Assembly (NCBI GenBank): GCA_038496445.1
Contig: JALMLS010000323.1
Location: 62,001-126,000, forward strand
DNA from: Trichosphaerium sp. ATCC 40318
Lineage: Eukaryota > Discosea > Flabellinia > Trichosidae
Direction: 5' to 3'
Length of the DNA: 64,000 nucleotides
Shown here: piece after piece, positions 9,829 through 20,385 of the stretch
How the letters are laid out: each line of letters begins with the position of its first letter
Position numbering within the stretch: the first letter of the stretch is position 1
Position numbers and translations under genes: made by a program
Notes under the pieces: model-generated
What the model was told of the DNA's origin: nothing
What the model saw: the letters and a program-made list of their open reading frames with translations, nothing else
Database searches by the model: none

Positions 9829-12272
9829 ATGGGCATTACATTAAGTAAGACTGAATACGTTAAAATTGAGGATGAATTAACAGGCACGTGTACATTTCAC
9901 TTGATTTTTCCGTTGGAAAAACAAACCAAAAAAGAGCTTTACCATTTCCGTTAATTCTCTGGTTTAGGTGACTACAAGGTTATCAAAGGACCAGCATTAT
10001 ATTTTAAAGGTATTGTCCAACATGTGATTTAACCCGCATTTCGCTTATAGTGCTTGTAGGCGCTCACGAAAAGGAATACAACAACCAAGGAAAAACAGCA
10101 GCAAAACAGCTGTACGTTTTGACTATTTTTTTTTTTTGAAGTTGATCAAGTTTTCTCGTGTTACGACCTGACATTGTTTGATAGAGGCCCTACTGATTAC
10201 CTAATCATCAGTGACGAACAAACCGGTAACCTTTCTCAGATTAGAGGGCCATTATTGTGGTTCCCAGGTAAGATCTTTTGTGTTTGTTTGGTTTTTTTTT
10301 AACTTTTTTATTAGGTCCTTTTGATAAAGTAGAGCGTGACTTGACCGCTGTACCTCTACAACATAACCAGTACATGAAAATTGTGGACACAGAAACTGGT
10401 ATTATTCGTGTAGAAAAGGGAGAGGATTTGATCTATTTGGAACCAACTGAAGAGGTTCTTAATGTCAATAGAAACGATAAAGGTGTTAAAGAAGCAGTTA
10501 ATATCGATGAGGTACGTGATTCATACACTATCAACGATATTAATGAGTTTGGTTTTAGCATACGGCTGTACTAGTGAGAAACACAAAAACAGGTCAACTA
10601 CGACTTGAAATGCGCCAACAGTTGCTCATTCCTAGCAATGTTGAGGAAATTGAGAAGGTTCAAAAGAAGGTTACTCTAGAAGACCACGAGAGTGTTATTC
10701 TAAAGGACAAAGAAGGTCGCTTCCACTTTAAACATGGTACACCTTTTATCTTGTCCTAAACACAATCCTGACAGTTTTTCTTTAGGGTGTGAGGATCCTA
10801 GCGCACCACATGCTGTGGTCACAGCATCAAGCGCTAAGAAGAGCAAGAAGAGTAAGAAGGGAAAATCAGATGATAACAAGGTAATTTTAGTTGTTATTTT
10901 TTGAAGATACATTACGACAAATTGTAATCTTGATTAACGCTGTCAATAGGAGAGCATGTTCCAAAATGAAGACGACCTAATAAAAGAGATGTTGGAGAAT
11001 GAGTACCAACGTGCTTTCTTCATCCCACCTTACTGCGAGGTAACGAAAACAAACAAAAACCCCATTGTTTTAACTCATAATGATTAGATTGTTTCATTGC
11101 AATGGAGCAAGGGCATAAAGAAGGATAAACAAGAAGTCATCACTAGGATTGATAGACGCCCAGCTTATATGGATTATGAGTTCCTTTGCCGTACTTGTGA
11201 TAACGTAGAATTGGTGCGTAGAAACAAAAACCCCGAAAGGTAGATTCCGTTAAACCTAATTGATTTGTTAGATCCTTGATATCACTTTCTTCTGGCAAGT
11301 GACTGATGTTCAAGTAATGATTGAACATACAGAAGATCCAAGGTAAGTAATAGTGTTCATTTTCTTTTTACGACACAAAACTCACAAGCGGTTTTTAGAG
11401 GCGATATTTGCAACCACGCTCGTTCTATCATTATTCAAGAAGTCAGTCAAACTACACTCGAGAAGTTCATGGCAGGATTCAATAAAATCATTCAACATGC
11501 ACTCCTAGAAACTGGAGACTCATTCTACGAAGACAGAGGTACGCTACCATAGGAGATTGAACAAAATGACAACGTTTTACAAAGGAAACTAAACAATGAA
11601 CCTAGGTTGTATTGTCCATACTGTTGAAGTCCGTTCATACCATTGTAAGGATCCTGGCACAGAAAGAACACTCCAAGAAATTATTAAAGGCACGTGATAT
11701 AATTTCATCATCACGTGATAACTTTTGATTAGAAACAACGGATCGCTTGAACAGACTTCAAAAAGTACAATCAGAGAACGAAGTAAAACTGTACGAAATG
11801 AAGGGTAACATCGAAGAAGAGAAACTTCATGGTGATCTCTTAAAAATCCGTCACTCCCATCATCGTGTGGAAGCTGCTATGGAGGGTGAGGCTGAGGCCG
11901 ATCAAATTGCAAAGTTCATGGAGGGTCTACCAGATCTCGATGAAGCAACTGTTGTAGCTATGTGGAATACTCTTAGAAAGATTGATTCTCTTCAGTACGT
12001 GCCTCAACCAACGTTTTAAATCAACCTAACGATTACACTTTAGTGCTGTCGCACAGGGTAATAGCCGCATGTACTTCACACCTAATGATGTCAACTTATC
12101 TATCGAAACTTTCGAGAATCCTGCAGCTGATGTAAGCTTTATTTTGTTTTTCTTGGGTGTTTTTCTTTTGTTTATGTCTTGTTAGGGTCCACCAAGGTCT
12201 AAGAACCAAGCAAAGGCTAAGAGATATAACTTTAACAAGTTCACAAACCAGAATCAAGAAGAGGAGAAATAA
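9829..12272 (+). CDS. SPFH/Band-7 domain protein with vault-shoulder-like repeats
   Basis: A protein of roughly 550 residues. The N-terminal half has repeated beta modules resembling major-vault-protein repeats: VKIEDELTG, KVIKGPALYF, LGPTDYLIISDEQTGN, IRGPLLWFPGPFDKV and VLVRNTKTGQLRLEMRQQ. A Lys/Ser-rich insert follows. The C-terminal half is SPFH/stomatin-like: FIPPYCEIVSLQWSKG, RRPAYMDYEFLCRTCDNVEL, NHARSIIIQEVSQTTLEKFMAG, IVHTVEVRSYHC and a long coiled coil ending YFTPNDVNLSIE. I recall similar unnamed proteins in oomycetes, ciliates and algae but could not check. Such proteins assemble into ring or cage scaffolds, often at membranes. No transmembrane segment is visible. At least one intron uses a GC donor. 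Confidence 0.7.
9884..9967 (+). other. Possible GC-AG intron (GCACGTG donor)
   Basis: Splicing ACA G|GCACGTGT to TTTAG|GTGAC gives TGDYKVIKGP, which fits the repeat pattern. A GTACAT donor five bases further on would instead add two residues (TC) in frame. Transcript data must decide. Confidence 0.4.
11690..11732 (+). other. GC-AG intron (GCACGTG donor)
   Basis: Between IIK and ETTDRLNRL the only splice keeping frame is AAA G|GCACGTGATA to GATTAG|AAACAACG. The single GT nearby puts the next exon out of frame, and without splicing a TGA follows at once. This is the firmest GC-AG case in the window. The intron is 43 nt. Confidence 0.75.
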
Positions 12273-12545
12273 GACGTTTGGCCTCCAAAAGCAGAGCCGC
12301 TCACCTTAGTTTTTGTACAGCTACAAAATAAACAAACAATTTTAAATTTAAAGTACAAACACTCATTTAAGAATAATCCAAACTCCAATGATATATTACA
12401 ATGCACGTGGAAACTTGGTTAGCTATACGTAGCTTGTTTGAAAAGTTAATGAGTAAACGTAGAACGTCAGGAATCCAATTTTAGTGGTTTTTTTATTTAC
12501 AGTTTTTGTACAAGTTTGAAAAAAAGTTTGCTACGACATAAGATC

Positions 12546-13609
12546 TCATTGTGAAAACGACCGTTGGTGAGGACCTAAAATAAACCGTTTTAGTATTAAT
12601 GTAACGAAGTCCAAAAAACATAATTTGTTAAACATACTAGGTAGAGCCATATATTGTGGAGTCAGATTTTGATATGAAACACTTGTTTGCTTCTTAACAA
12701 GCTGCTTTCCTTTGGGCCGCTCGGGCAAACGTATATAAATAGTACTGTCTAACTTATTACCGCCACTTGGTGTTTGTAACATTGTATTTGGTCTTTGTAC
12801 TTTAGGACTACAAGACGCTGAAAGGCGCTAACAACAATGTCAGAAAAAAAAAGAAGGAAGAAAAAAAACTCTTCTCTTGAAATCAAGAACGAACCTTTTG
12901 CTTTCGTATACCCTTGAATATTTCTATATCAGGTGTGGCTGGTTTCTTGCCATAACTGCGTTTCCTTGACACTGTGTTTTGTGTTTCTGATGACTCTTGA
13001 TCCTCTGTAGGTACCCACGTATAAGACGGAGATGGTTTGTTCTTTACCAATGCCACTGATAATGTCGTAAAACCAACCTCATCAGAGCCACGACGTAAAC
13101 AAAAATAAACTTCTTCTTGCTGGATATTACGCAGTTTTCGAAGAGATAAGTAACCTTTACCAATCTAACTCTGTTACTACATATTCGAAAGAAGAATGAA
13201 TGATGTCATCCGTACGATAGCTCCGTTTATAGTATGAACTTCCAGTTTTAATTGGTCACGACCTGGATTCTTTATTTTTAGGGCAAAGTTTGGTATCCAC
13301 TTGTAATTTCCCTGAACGATTTTAGTTCGAATATTAACTGTACGTCTACAACACATGTGTTGGATGTAGCTATGACTTAACATACATTGGAGTTTTGTTG
13401 ATCTGTTGTAGAGACATCGCAGTAGTAAGAGTGGTTTGCTCCACCTGCAATCTTACAAAAAACAGCAGGACAAACAGAGCCTAAAAAAACTTGTTATTTA
13501 GAAATAAACGTAAACAATCTCTTTATAGATTCCTACTGGTTAGAGGAGATTACGTACCGACTATATTCACTTCGATGCGCGTAATGTGGAGTTTGGCAGT
13601 CGTGGTCAT
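12546..13609 (-). CDS. C2-domain protein
   Basis: The start ATG at 13609 gives MTTTAKLHITRIEVNIV, a typical first C2 strand. It is followed by CPAVFCKIAGGANHSYYC, TKIVQGNYKWIPNFALKIKN and DQLKLEVHTINGAIV, matching the C2 pattern of a ligand, an N-P-x-W-like turn and an L-x-x-x-V strand. After the C2 core come KGYLSLRKLRNIQQEEVYF, closing the sandwich, a polar region with SYTWVPTED and a basic tail (VSRKRSYGKKPA). The protein ends SPHQRSFSQ. C2 domains bind phospholipid or protein, often with calcium. I do not see a full set of calcium-binding aspartates, so calcium dependence is doubtful. Five or so introns are present. No second domain is recognisable. Confidence 0.6.
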
Positions 13610-14454
13610 GGTCGTAGAACTAGGACGTTTAACAAAAAAGTCCTTGGAGTTCACAATCTTCCGTCAACACAAGCACTTCCGTAGTTTGGCGAATGGTAGT
13701 CCCAAGGTCACGTGAATACCTGACGGTTTATTTCCTTGATTTTATGGAGTTCACGTGGTGTTGTACACACCAACTCAACGAGCTACATAGTTCCCAAAAG
13801 TGCAGGTACCCGATGTTTGAATATGTATGTTCATGAGAAACTAAAGGTACTAAATTGTCAACCGTGGTTTTTAGAGATTCTTAATCAGGAGCGCTCCGGA
13901 ACTTCCTATAGCAGTTCCAAGTTGACAAAAAAGAATAATGGGCGGTTTGGGTTGTAAGTAGGCGATAAGTTAATTAAAGGCTGAATTGATTCAGCAAATG
14001 GGGAAGTTCAATGTTGGAAGTAGTAGATTGACGCTCGCACGCACATGATAGGGTTTTGAATGACTCTGATGTTTTGTTGGGTTAGCTAATGGCGTCATAA
14101 AACAAAGGGACTACCTCACAGTACTTAGTGCCAAAATCTGTAAATACCTTTTTGGTAGTACATCTTTTACGCCAAATAACGCATTTTCATAATGTTTCGC
14201 GTACAATTCAAACCAAATGTAACGTATATCGTTTGTTTTAGCTCCACGTGGTTACAATAGGTTAAAAATGTATTTTTTGCGAACTAAAGCAAGAGCTGTG
14301 ATCATACAACCAAAGCAATAAATGAATAAAGGGAGATGACGATCAACCAACGATCCGACCGAAATTTGACTAAAATATTTGAATTTTGGCTTAAAACTCG
14401 CTCCAATTTGCTTTGTTTTTTACAACTACACTAGACCACGCGTAAATAGTAGAT
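13610..14454. other. Divergent intergenic region upstream of CCT4
   Basis: About 845 bp with no convincing coding signal on either strand. It contains CACGTG hexamers (for example near 13708, 13755 and 14246) that could serve as E-box-like sites for the C2 gene or CCT4. That role is only inference. Confidence 0.4.
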
Positions 14455-17126
14455 ATGTCAGCAAAAGCCGCTTCCGCAAAGCCTCAATTGAGTACCTTTG
14501 GTAAAGGTGACAAAACAAAGCAAGACGATGTCAGAACCGCTAATATCGTTGCCGCAAAGGGTAATTATCGCTTTGCCGCCTGATCCGCTTTAACGCTTTC
14601 ATAGCTGTCGCAGACGCTGTAAGAACCAGTCTAGGCCCTCGTGGAATGGACAAAATGGTAATTTTTCTATTTCACGGCTTTTAGCAGTTTTTCACCTTTA
14701 TCTTATTTGTTTCTTCAGATTTGTTCACCAACAGGCGAAGTTGTCATCAGTAATGATGGAGCAACCATCTTGCAACAGATGCAAGTACAACATCCTACTG
14801 CTAAGATGGTACGCGCTTGAAATCGCTGTAATACTCGTATACGCATCACGCTACGTTTATTTTAAGCATTTTTAACGCTTTTTTAGCTTGTTGAACTGTC
14901 AAAAGCTCAAGATGTTGAAGCAGGTGATGGCACTACCTCTGTAACCGTTCTCGCAGGTGCTCTTCTCGGAGCCGCAAGAGTACGCACAAACAAAATTCCA
15001 TCATTTCAAAAAAAAAATTTTGACGCCTACATTATGTACTAAACCACGTATAGAATTTGTTGAGTAAAGGTCTCCACCCAATGCGTATCGCAGATGTATT
15101 TCTCAAATGCGCCCACAAAGCAAGCGATGTGTTGCGTAAGGCCGCTATCCCAGTTGACCTCACAGACCGCGAGGCATTGTTAAAATGTGCTACCACTTCA
15201 TTTAACTCCAAAGTACGTGCTGGCGATTTTTTGTGCGGATTTTTTGTTCTTTTTTTCTTTATGACCAAAAATCACTTTTACGCGTTTACAGCGTTGAGAG
15301 AATGAGTGTTGATTTTTTTCTCTTCTAGGTCGTGTCTCAACACTCCCCAATCTTGGCACCTATCGCTGTAGACTCTGTACAACAAATTATTGACGCAAAG
15401 AATGCCACAAACGTCGATTTGAAGAATATTCGCGTAGTTAAAAAGCTCGGTGGTACTGTTGCTAACACAGAGCTCGTTTCTGGTATTGTATTCACACAGG
15501 TAAGCCAAGAGATTAATTAGCAAGCTGACAAGCGAGTTTTAAAAAAAAATCTTCAAAAAAATCCCACAAGCCAAACGTTGCTAACTAATATTTTGTAGGG
15601 CGCTCGCAAATCTGCTGGTGGACCAACACGCGTTGAAAACGCAAAGATTGGATTGATTCAATTCCAATTGTCACCTCCAAAAACAAACGTACGTTTTACG
15701 TTTTAAGGCTTCAAACTAGTCAACTTTTTTTATCTTCTCCTCTTATTTCTGGTATCTGTGCTTACTTGTGTTGGTGTTTAGATGGAATTTGGTGTCACTA
15801 TTGATGATTACTCCAAGATGGATCGCGTTTTGAAACAAACACAACGTTATATTGCCAAATTGGTTCTTGCTATTAAGAGAACAGGGTAAGTCTGACTGTT
15901 TTAATTTTTAATTATCATTTCAATGGCCTTCAAAGGAGCTTACCTTTGATTTTCTAGATGTAATGTTCTACTCATTCAAAAGTCTATTTTGCGTGATGCT
16001 GTAGTTGATACTTCACTACAATTACTCGCTAAATACAAAATCATGGTTGTCACTGAAGTTGAACGTAGTGAAATCGAGTTTATCAGCAAAGTACGTTTAA
16101 AAAAATCGATTTTATTTGTTGGTTTTTTTTTTGATTGCCATTTCTTATTTTGTAATTAGACTACCGGTGCTATGCCAGTTGCTCGCATAGAATCATTCTC
16201 AAAGGATAAATTGGGTAGCGCTGATATTGTTCAAGATCATGGTGACTTTGTTACTGTTACTGGTGTACCAGAAGCTTCACAAGGAAAGACTGTATCTATT
16301 CTTGTCCGTGGTTCTAACAAACTCATTATTGATGAAACTGAACGTTCTATCCATGATGCTCTTTGCGTTGTTAGAAGTCTTGTAAAAGAAAGGTGAGCAA
16401 GCTAACCATTTTATTTTTTTTTGTTTTTTGGGGTTTTTTTCTCGATTTTGTTGAAGGTTGTATGCTTATGTATTGTGTTAGATATATGCTCGCTGGTGGT
16501 GGTAGTTCAGAAATTGAAGTATCCCAAAAGCTTTACGAGTGGTCCCGCGAACTCACTGGCATGGACCCTTTCATCGTCAAAGGTAACATATTTTTTGTGT
16601 TTTTATCATTTGTAATTTTTTTTTGCTGAAGAAAGATTTGTTTAGAGTACGCTGAAGCCCTTGAGGTTATCCCAGAAACTTTGGCTGAAAATGCTGGTCT
16701 TATGCCTATTGAAATTGTAACTGAGTTGCGTGCTGCTCACAAGAGAGGCGAGAAAACTGCTGGTATTAACATCAAACAGGTAAGGACTTCCTTCTTTTTT
16801 TTTTGTTGCTTTGGCATCCTTTACATTTTAATTCGTCGTTGTAACATCAGTTATGCACTGATAGTTATTTTTGAAAGTACTATTACGTATTTTCCTATCG
16901 CGTGAGAGCGTAGAAATGTGCTTTCGAGACGACTCTTTGATTGTTTTGAAAAAACTACGAAACTCTAGGATTAGACACAAATTGATTTTTTTTTTAGAAT
17001 GGTGTCACATGCATGGAGAAGGCTGATGTACTTCAACCATTGTTAGTTACAATGAGTGCAATCAAATTAGCTACTGAGACAGTATGCATGATTTTAAAGA
17101 TTGATGATGTCGTCCCTGTAAGGTAA
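14455..17126 (+). CDS. CCT4: T-complex protein 1 subunit delta (chaperonin CCT4)
   Basis: A subunit of the cytosolic CCT/TRiC ring that folds actin, tubulin and other proteins using ATP. The chain runs from [18 protein letters not shown] through [33 protein letters not shown] and [19 protein letters not shown] (the nucleotide-binding GDGTT). It continues with [33 protein letters not shown] and [13 protein letters not shown], then [32 protein letters not shown] and [12 protein letters not shown]. The delta-specific wording around [18 protein letters not shown] and the C-terminal DDVV support CCT4 over other subunits. Length is about 525 residues, as expected. Around a dozen short introns interrupt it, and the stop is at 17124. 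Confidence 0.95.
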
Positions 17127-17718
17127 ACTTTGAAAAGACAAAAAAAATATATCAAAGAAAAAAGATGTCAATCCATTCTTTTTTTTGTTGCAAAGCTTGC
17201 ATCGATAATAAACAAATATTAAACTGTCACATCCACTGATTTAACATAATTATTCTTACATAATTTTTAATGAATATACGGGTTAGTTTCTGAACTTGCA
17301 ATGTTCGGAAAAATCAAATGAACAAAATTTTTGTACTGACACGTGTGAGAACTAAAAATTGTAAAAAAAAGTTTTTCAGTTATGATTTTGATTACGTAGT
17401 AACCTAGTATTCAAACAACTCAAAGTAAATCAAATTGCATTGACAAACGTACAGTGTATATTCTGAAACTACAAGTTCCTGAATATATCCTCACTACAGA
17501 TGAAGTCTACAATATAGCTCAGTCATTGTCTTTTGTAGTGCGGACTTTGGAAAAAACGTTTACACTATTATTTTAAAATCGTGTCTCTTTTTTGAGTTGC
17601 AACCAGAAAACTAGGAAATTTTGTAGTTGGTTCATAGAAAATAACAACGATGTCTCACTATTGGTTTTGTACGACTTAACAAAAACATATTTTTACGCTT
17701 TACACAACAACGACAACA
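17127..17718. other. Intergenic spacer
   Basis: About 590 AT-rich bases between two genes on the same strand. It should hold the CCT4 terminator and the promoter of the next gene. I see no coding or RNA gene signal. Confidence 0.4.
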
Positions 17719-19072
17719 ATGTCTGATACTTGGATTAAAGTTGTGAGCGCTCTGGGATCAGTAGACGAGGCTATAGTGTCATTTATTGTAGAAGCTATTG
17801 ACGAACCCTCAAATTCCACACAAGATGTTATTGATGCTATTTCTCCCATCCTAGAAGATTTAACACGTAGTAAATCATGTCCCTATTTACCTCCTTTACA
17901 AGTATTTGTAGAACAACTACTATCATCCAGGTATGAATTATCAATGAAGAGGTGATGACGTAATCAACATTTTTCGTATTTTTTTACCAACAGCAACAAA
18001 AACTTGACAACAAAATTTCTTCACTGTTGAACTGTTACATTTTTTACCAGCGCTGAATACAAGATCTACATTTATTGTATTGAAAGTGGTGATAATAACG
18101 TTGAATTAATAGTATTTTAAACGGAAAAAAAAATATCACTTTCAAACCTCTGACAGAACCACTTTTTTTTCTTTGTTGTTGACGTTTAAAAATTAGGCGA
18201 CATTCTGATGATGTACCCGAATTTACACGTCTTGAAAAACCTGTCACAATAGAGAATTACAAAGACAAAGTATTTGTTGTTGTACCACCAAACAAGAAGC
18301 AAGGAAATACATATGAAGCAATACCCGGTTGGGAACCTCGTCAAGAAAGTGCGTACTAGAGCATATAAAAATGCAAAATGTTATATTCTGTTATTAACTG
18401 TATCATAGTTGAGTACTTGTCTATTGACGAACATGTGGAAGCTACACGTGTAGCCGATCCTAAAAAACGTCAAGTAAGTAGCCATACCGAACACACTACA
18501 GATGTTATACACCACGTTTTTGTTTTCTTTAAAGCATGTGTAGACTTACTCTTTAAAACTTTTAGAAAGCCCTAGAAAAATTATGTCCATGTAGAGTCCA
18601 GAGAAACGTACGAAGATTAACCAGCTTTTTTGTTATTTTTTATTGGTTGAATGTTAACATTGTTTTTCAGTTTCCTGAATTCTGGGAACGGATATTTGAA
18701 GCTACTGACGATCCTGATGGTAATACATTATGTCTTAAAGTCTGGTAGCTAATACAAGTATTAGAGAAAGTAAGGTACCAAGCATTGCATAATATGGCAG
18801 ATGGTTCACCAAAGGAGTATGAAGACAGAGTACTTCAGTGTGTTAACAGTACGTACCAGCAAAGAGTATCCTCCAAGCTTGAAAATACCTCCCTTGTTAT
18901 CAGGGTTTTTAATGGCTTCCCTAGAACTGGTGAGTGATCCTTGTCCTAAAGTCCGCCGTGCTGCCAATCAAGTATGTTTTTTTTGACACCTTGTTCCTCT
19001 GTTATGTCTAAAGGTATGCTTTTGTAGGTTAGTGGCGCCTACTTACACACCGGAAAATGGAACGTACTCTAA
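17719..19072 (+). CDS. Hypothetical protein with HEAT-like C-terminal part
   Basis: I do not recognise this family by name. The N-terminus (MSDTWIKVVSALGSVDEA) starts a helical segment like those that open some ABCF proteins, but no ABC cassette follows. Later exons give EAIPGWEPRQE, EYLSIDEHVEATRVADPKKR, PEFWERIFEATDDPDG and ADGSPKEYEDRVLQC. The C-terminal part, with LLSGFLMASLELVSDPCPK then VRRAANQVSGAYL and a final HTGKWNVL, looks like one or two HEAT/armadillo helices. The stop lies directly after WNVL. The exons keep frame through about seven short introns, which supports a real gene. A chaperone or scaffold role would fit HEAT repeats, but that is a guess. Confidence 0.5.
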
Positions 19073-19391
19073 AGAAGAAAATTCTACAAATTGAAGGTGT
19101 AGAGTAAACAAATTATGTAAATAAAGGATTTGGAATAACAACTATCTTCCCCATAAAAAAACAGCAACTCCAAACTCGAACTTTGCTGAGCTGAAAGCGC
19201 ATTTGTTAGTCACGGCCTAGGGGGCAAACAAAGATAACAAAGTATAGCCATGGAGCTAAGCTTTTTACACTTTTCCAACTTTTGTCTTTCACACAACTTT
19301 TTATCTCACACTTTGATGTCACGTTTGTTGTTGGGCGTTAACGGAAATTTTATTTACAGAATGTTAGCATGTAGAACAGCTTTTTTTTGTG
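19073..19391. other. Convergent intergenic spacer
   Basis: Spacer between the 3' ends of the HEAT-like gene and PEX4. Nothing recognisable beyond probable 3' UTRs. Confidence 0.4.
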
Positions 19392-20137
19392 TTAGGCTTC
19401 TGCGTCAAATGCATTAGCGTGTAATCGAGTATACATTAAAGCCATTGAATTGTATCCTCTGTTTAGACACGTGAGTTTATTAATTGGAGTTTAGTGATAG
19501 TACCTGTTATCACCAGCGCGAATGAGATTACCTGCGTCACAATTTAAAGGACTCTAGCGGTTGGTAAGTAAATTACGCTATTTACATATCAAAACAAGCC
19601 AGGAGGGCTTCCATAGCGTAGAGAAATTGATGTGATGGGTGATCTAGAGAAGTAGACGTACATCAGCCTCAGGGTTTGATAGTAATGCAATAATCGCCCG
19701 GCAGACGGATTCAAGCGTATAAACTGCAGACCAGGCGTCTTTTAGGAGATCCAAGCAAATTTCGCCGGTTTTGAAGTGAATATTTGGGTGAAATACCCTA
19801 GTAACAAAGCTAACGGTGGGAGGCACAAGCGGGTACATCTATAGTACAAATAATAAAACAACAATAACATGACAGTTAAAGCGTTAGAGTGTTATTAAGC
19901 GTTAAACCGTACCTGAGGTACTTCAATATCTAAACAAAATACATAGTTGTGAAATGGTGTTTCGCTTGGTCCCACGATACTAGCGTGCCAGTGAAACAGG
20001 TCGTTATCAACAACCTCTAACGTTACATCCTGTTCCTTTGATTTTGAAGCAGCATGCAATTCTAAAGCATAATAAGCCTAGTGATTACCACAAGTCTTTA
20101 GTTAACCTTTCAAAAGCCTCTTGTTAGCTTTGCTCAT
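19392..20137 (-). CDS. PEX4: Peroxisomal ubiquitin-conjugating enzyme E2 (PEX4-like)
   Basis: An E2 that, in the PEX4 branch, ubiquitinates the peroxisomal import receptor PEX5 for recycling. Minus-strand exons give MSKANKRLLK, ELHAASKSKEQDVTLEV, FHWHASIVGPSETPFHNY and YPLVPPTVSFVTRVFHPN. The catalytic stretch is HFKTGEICLDLLKDAW, with the active Cys in EICLD and the HPN just before it. The end is SPLNCDAGNLIRAGDNR and YNSMALMYTRLHA. The SPLNCDAGN-LIRAGD ending is typical of PEX4 rather than of other E2s. About five short introns are present. Length is about 160 residues, normal for the family. The E2 identity is very secure, the PEX4 assignment good. Confidence 0.85.
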
Positions 20138-20385
20138 AATCAATAAACAAATGTAAAACTGTTGACTTTGGCTTACTTTTCTCAACTTTCAAGTCAAAGT
20201 ACATCGTTCACTTCTAGACCAATAACGTAACTTGAAATCTTTACAAATAATATTACGCACAAGTTAATACCCATGTTATGCTGTAATTGCCAAATGAAGT
20301 TCCAGCAATGCTTATGGATTGTGCTTTCTCTGAGAGAAAATAATGAAAACTGAATTGGGCAATAAAGGTTTGTTGAGTTTTATAT

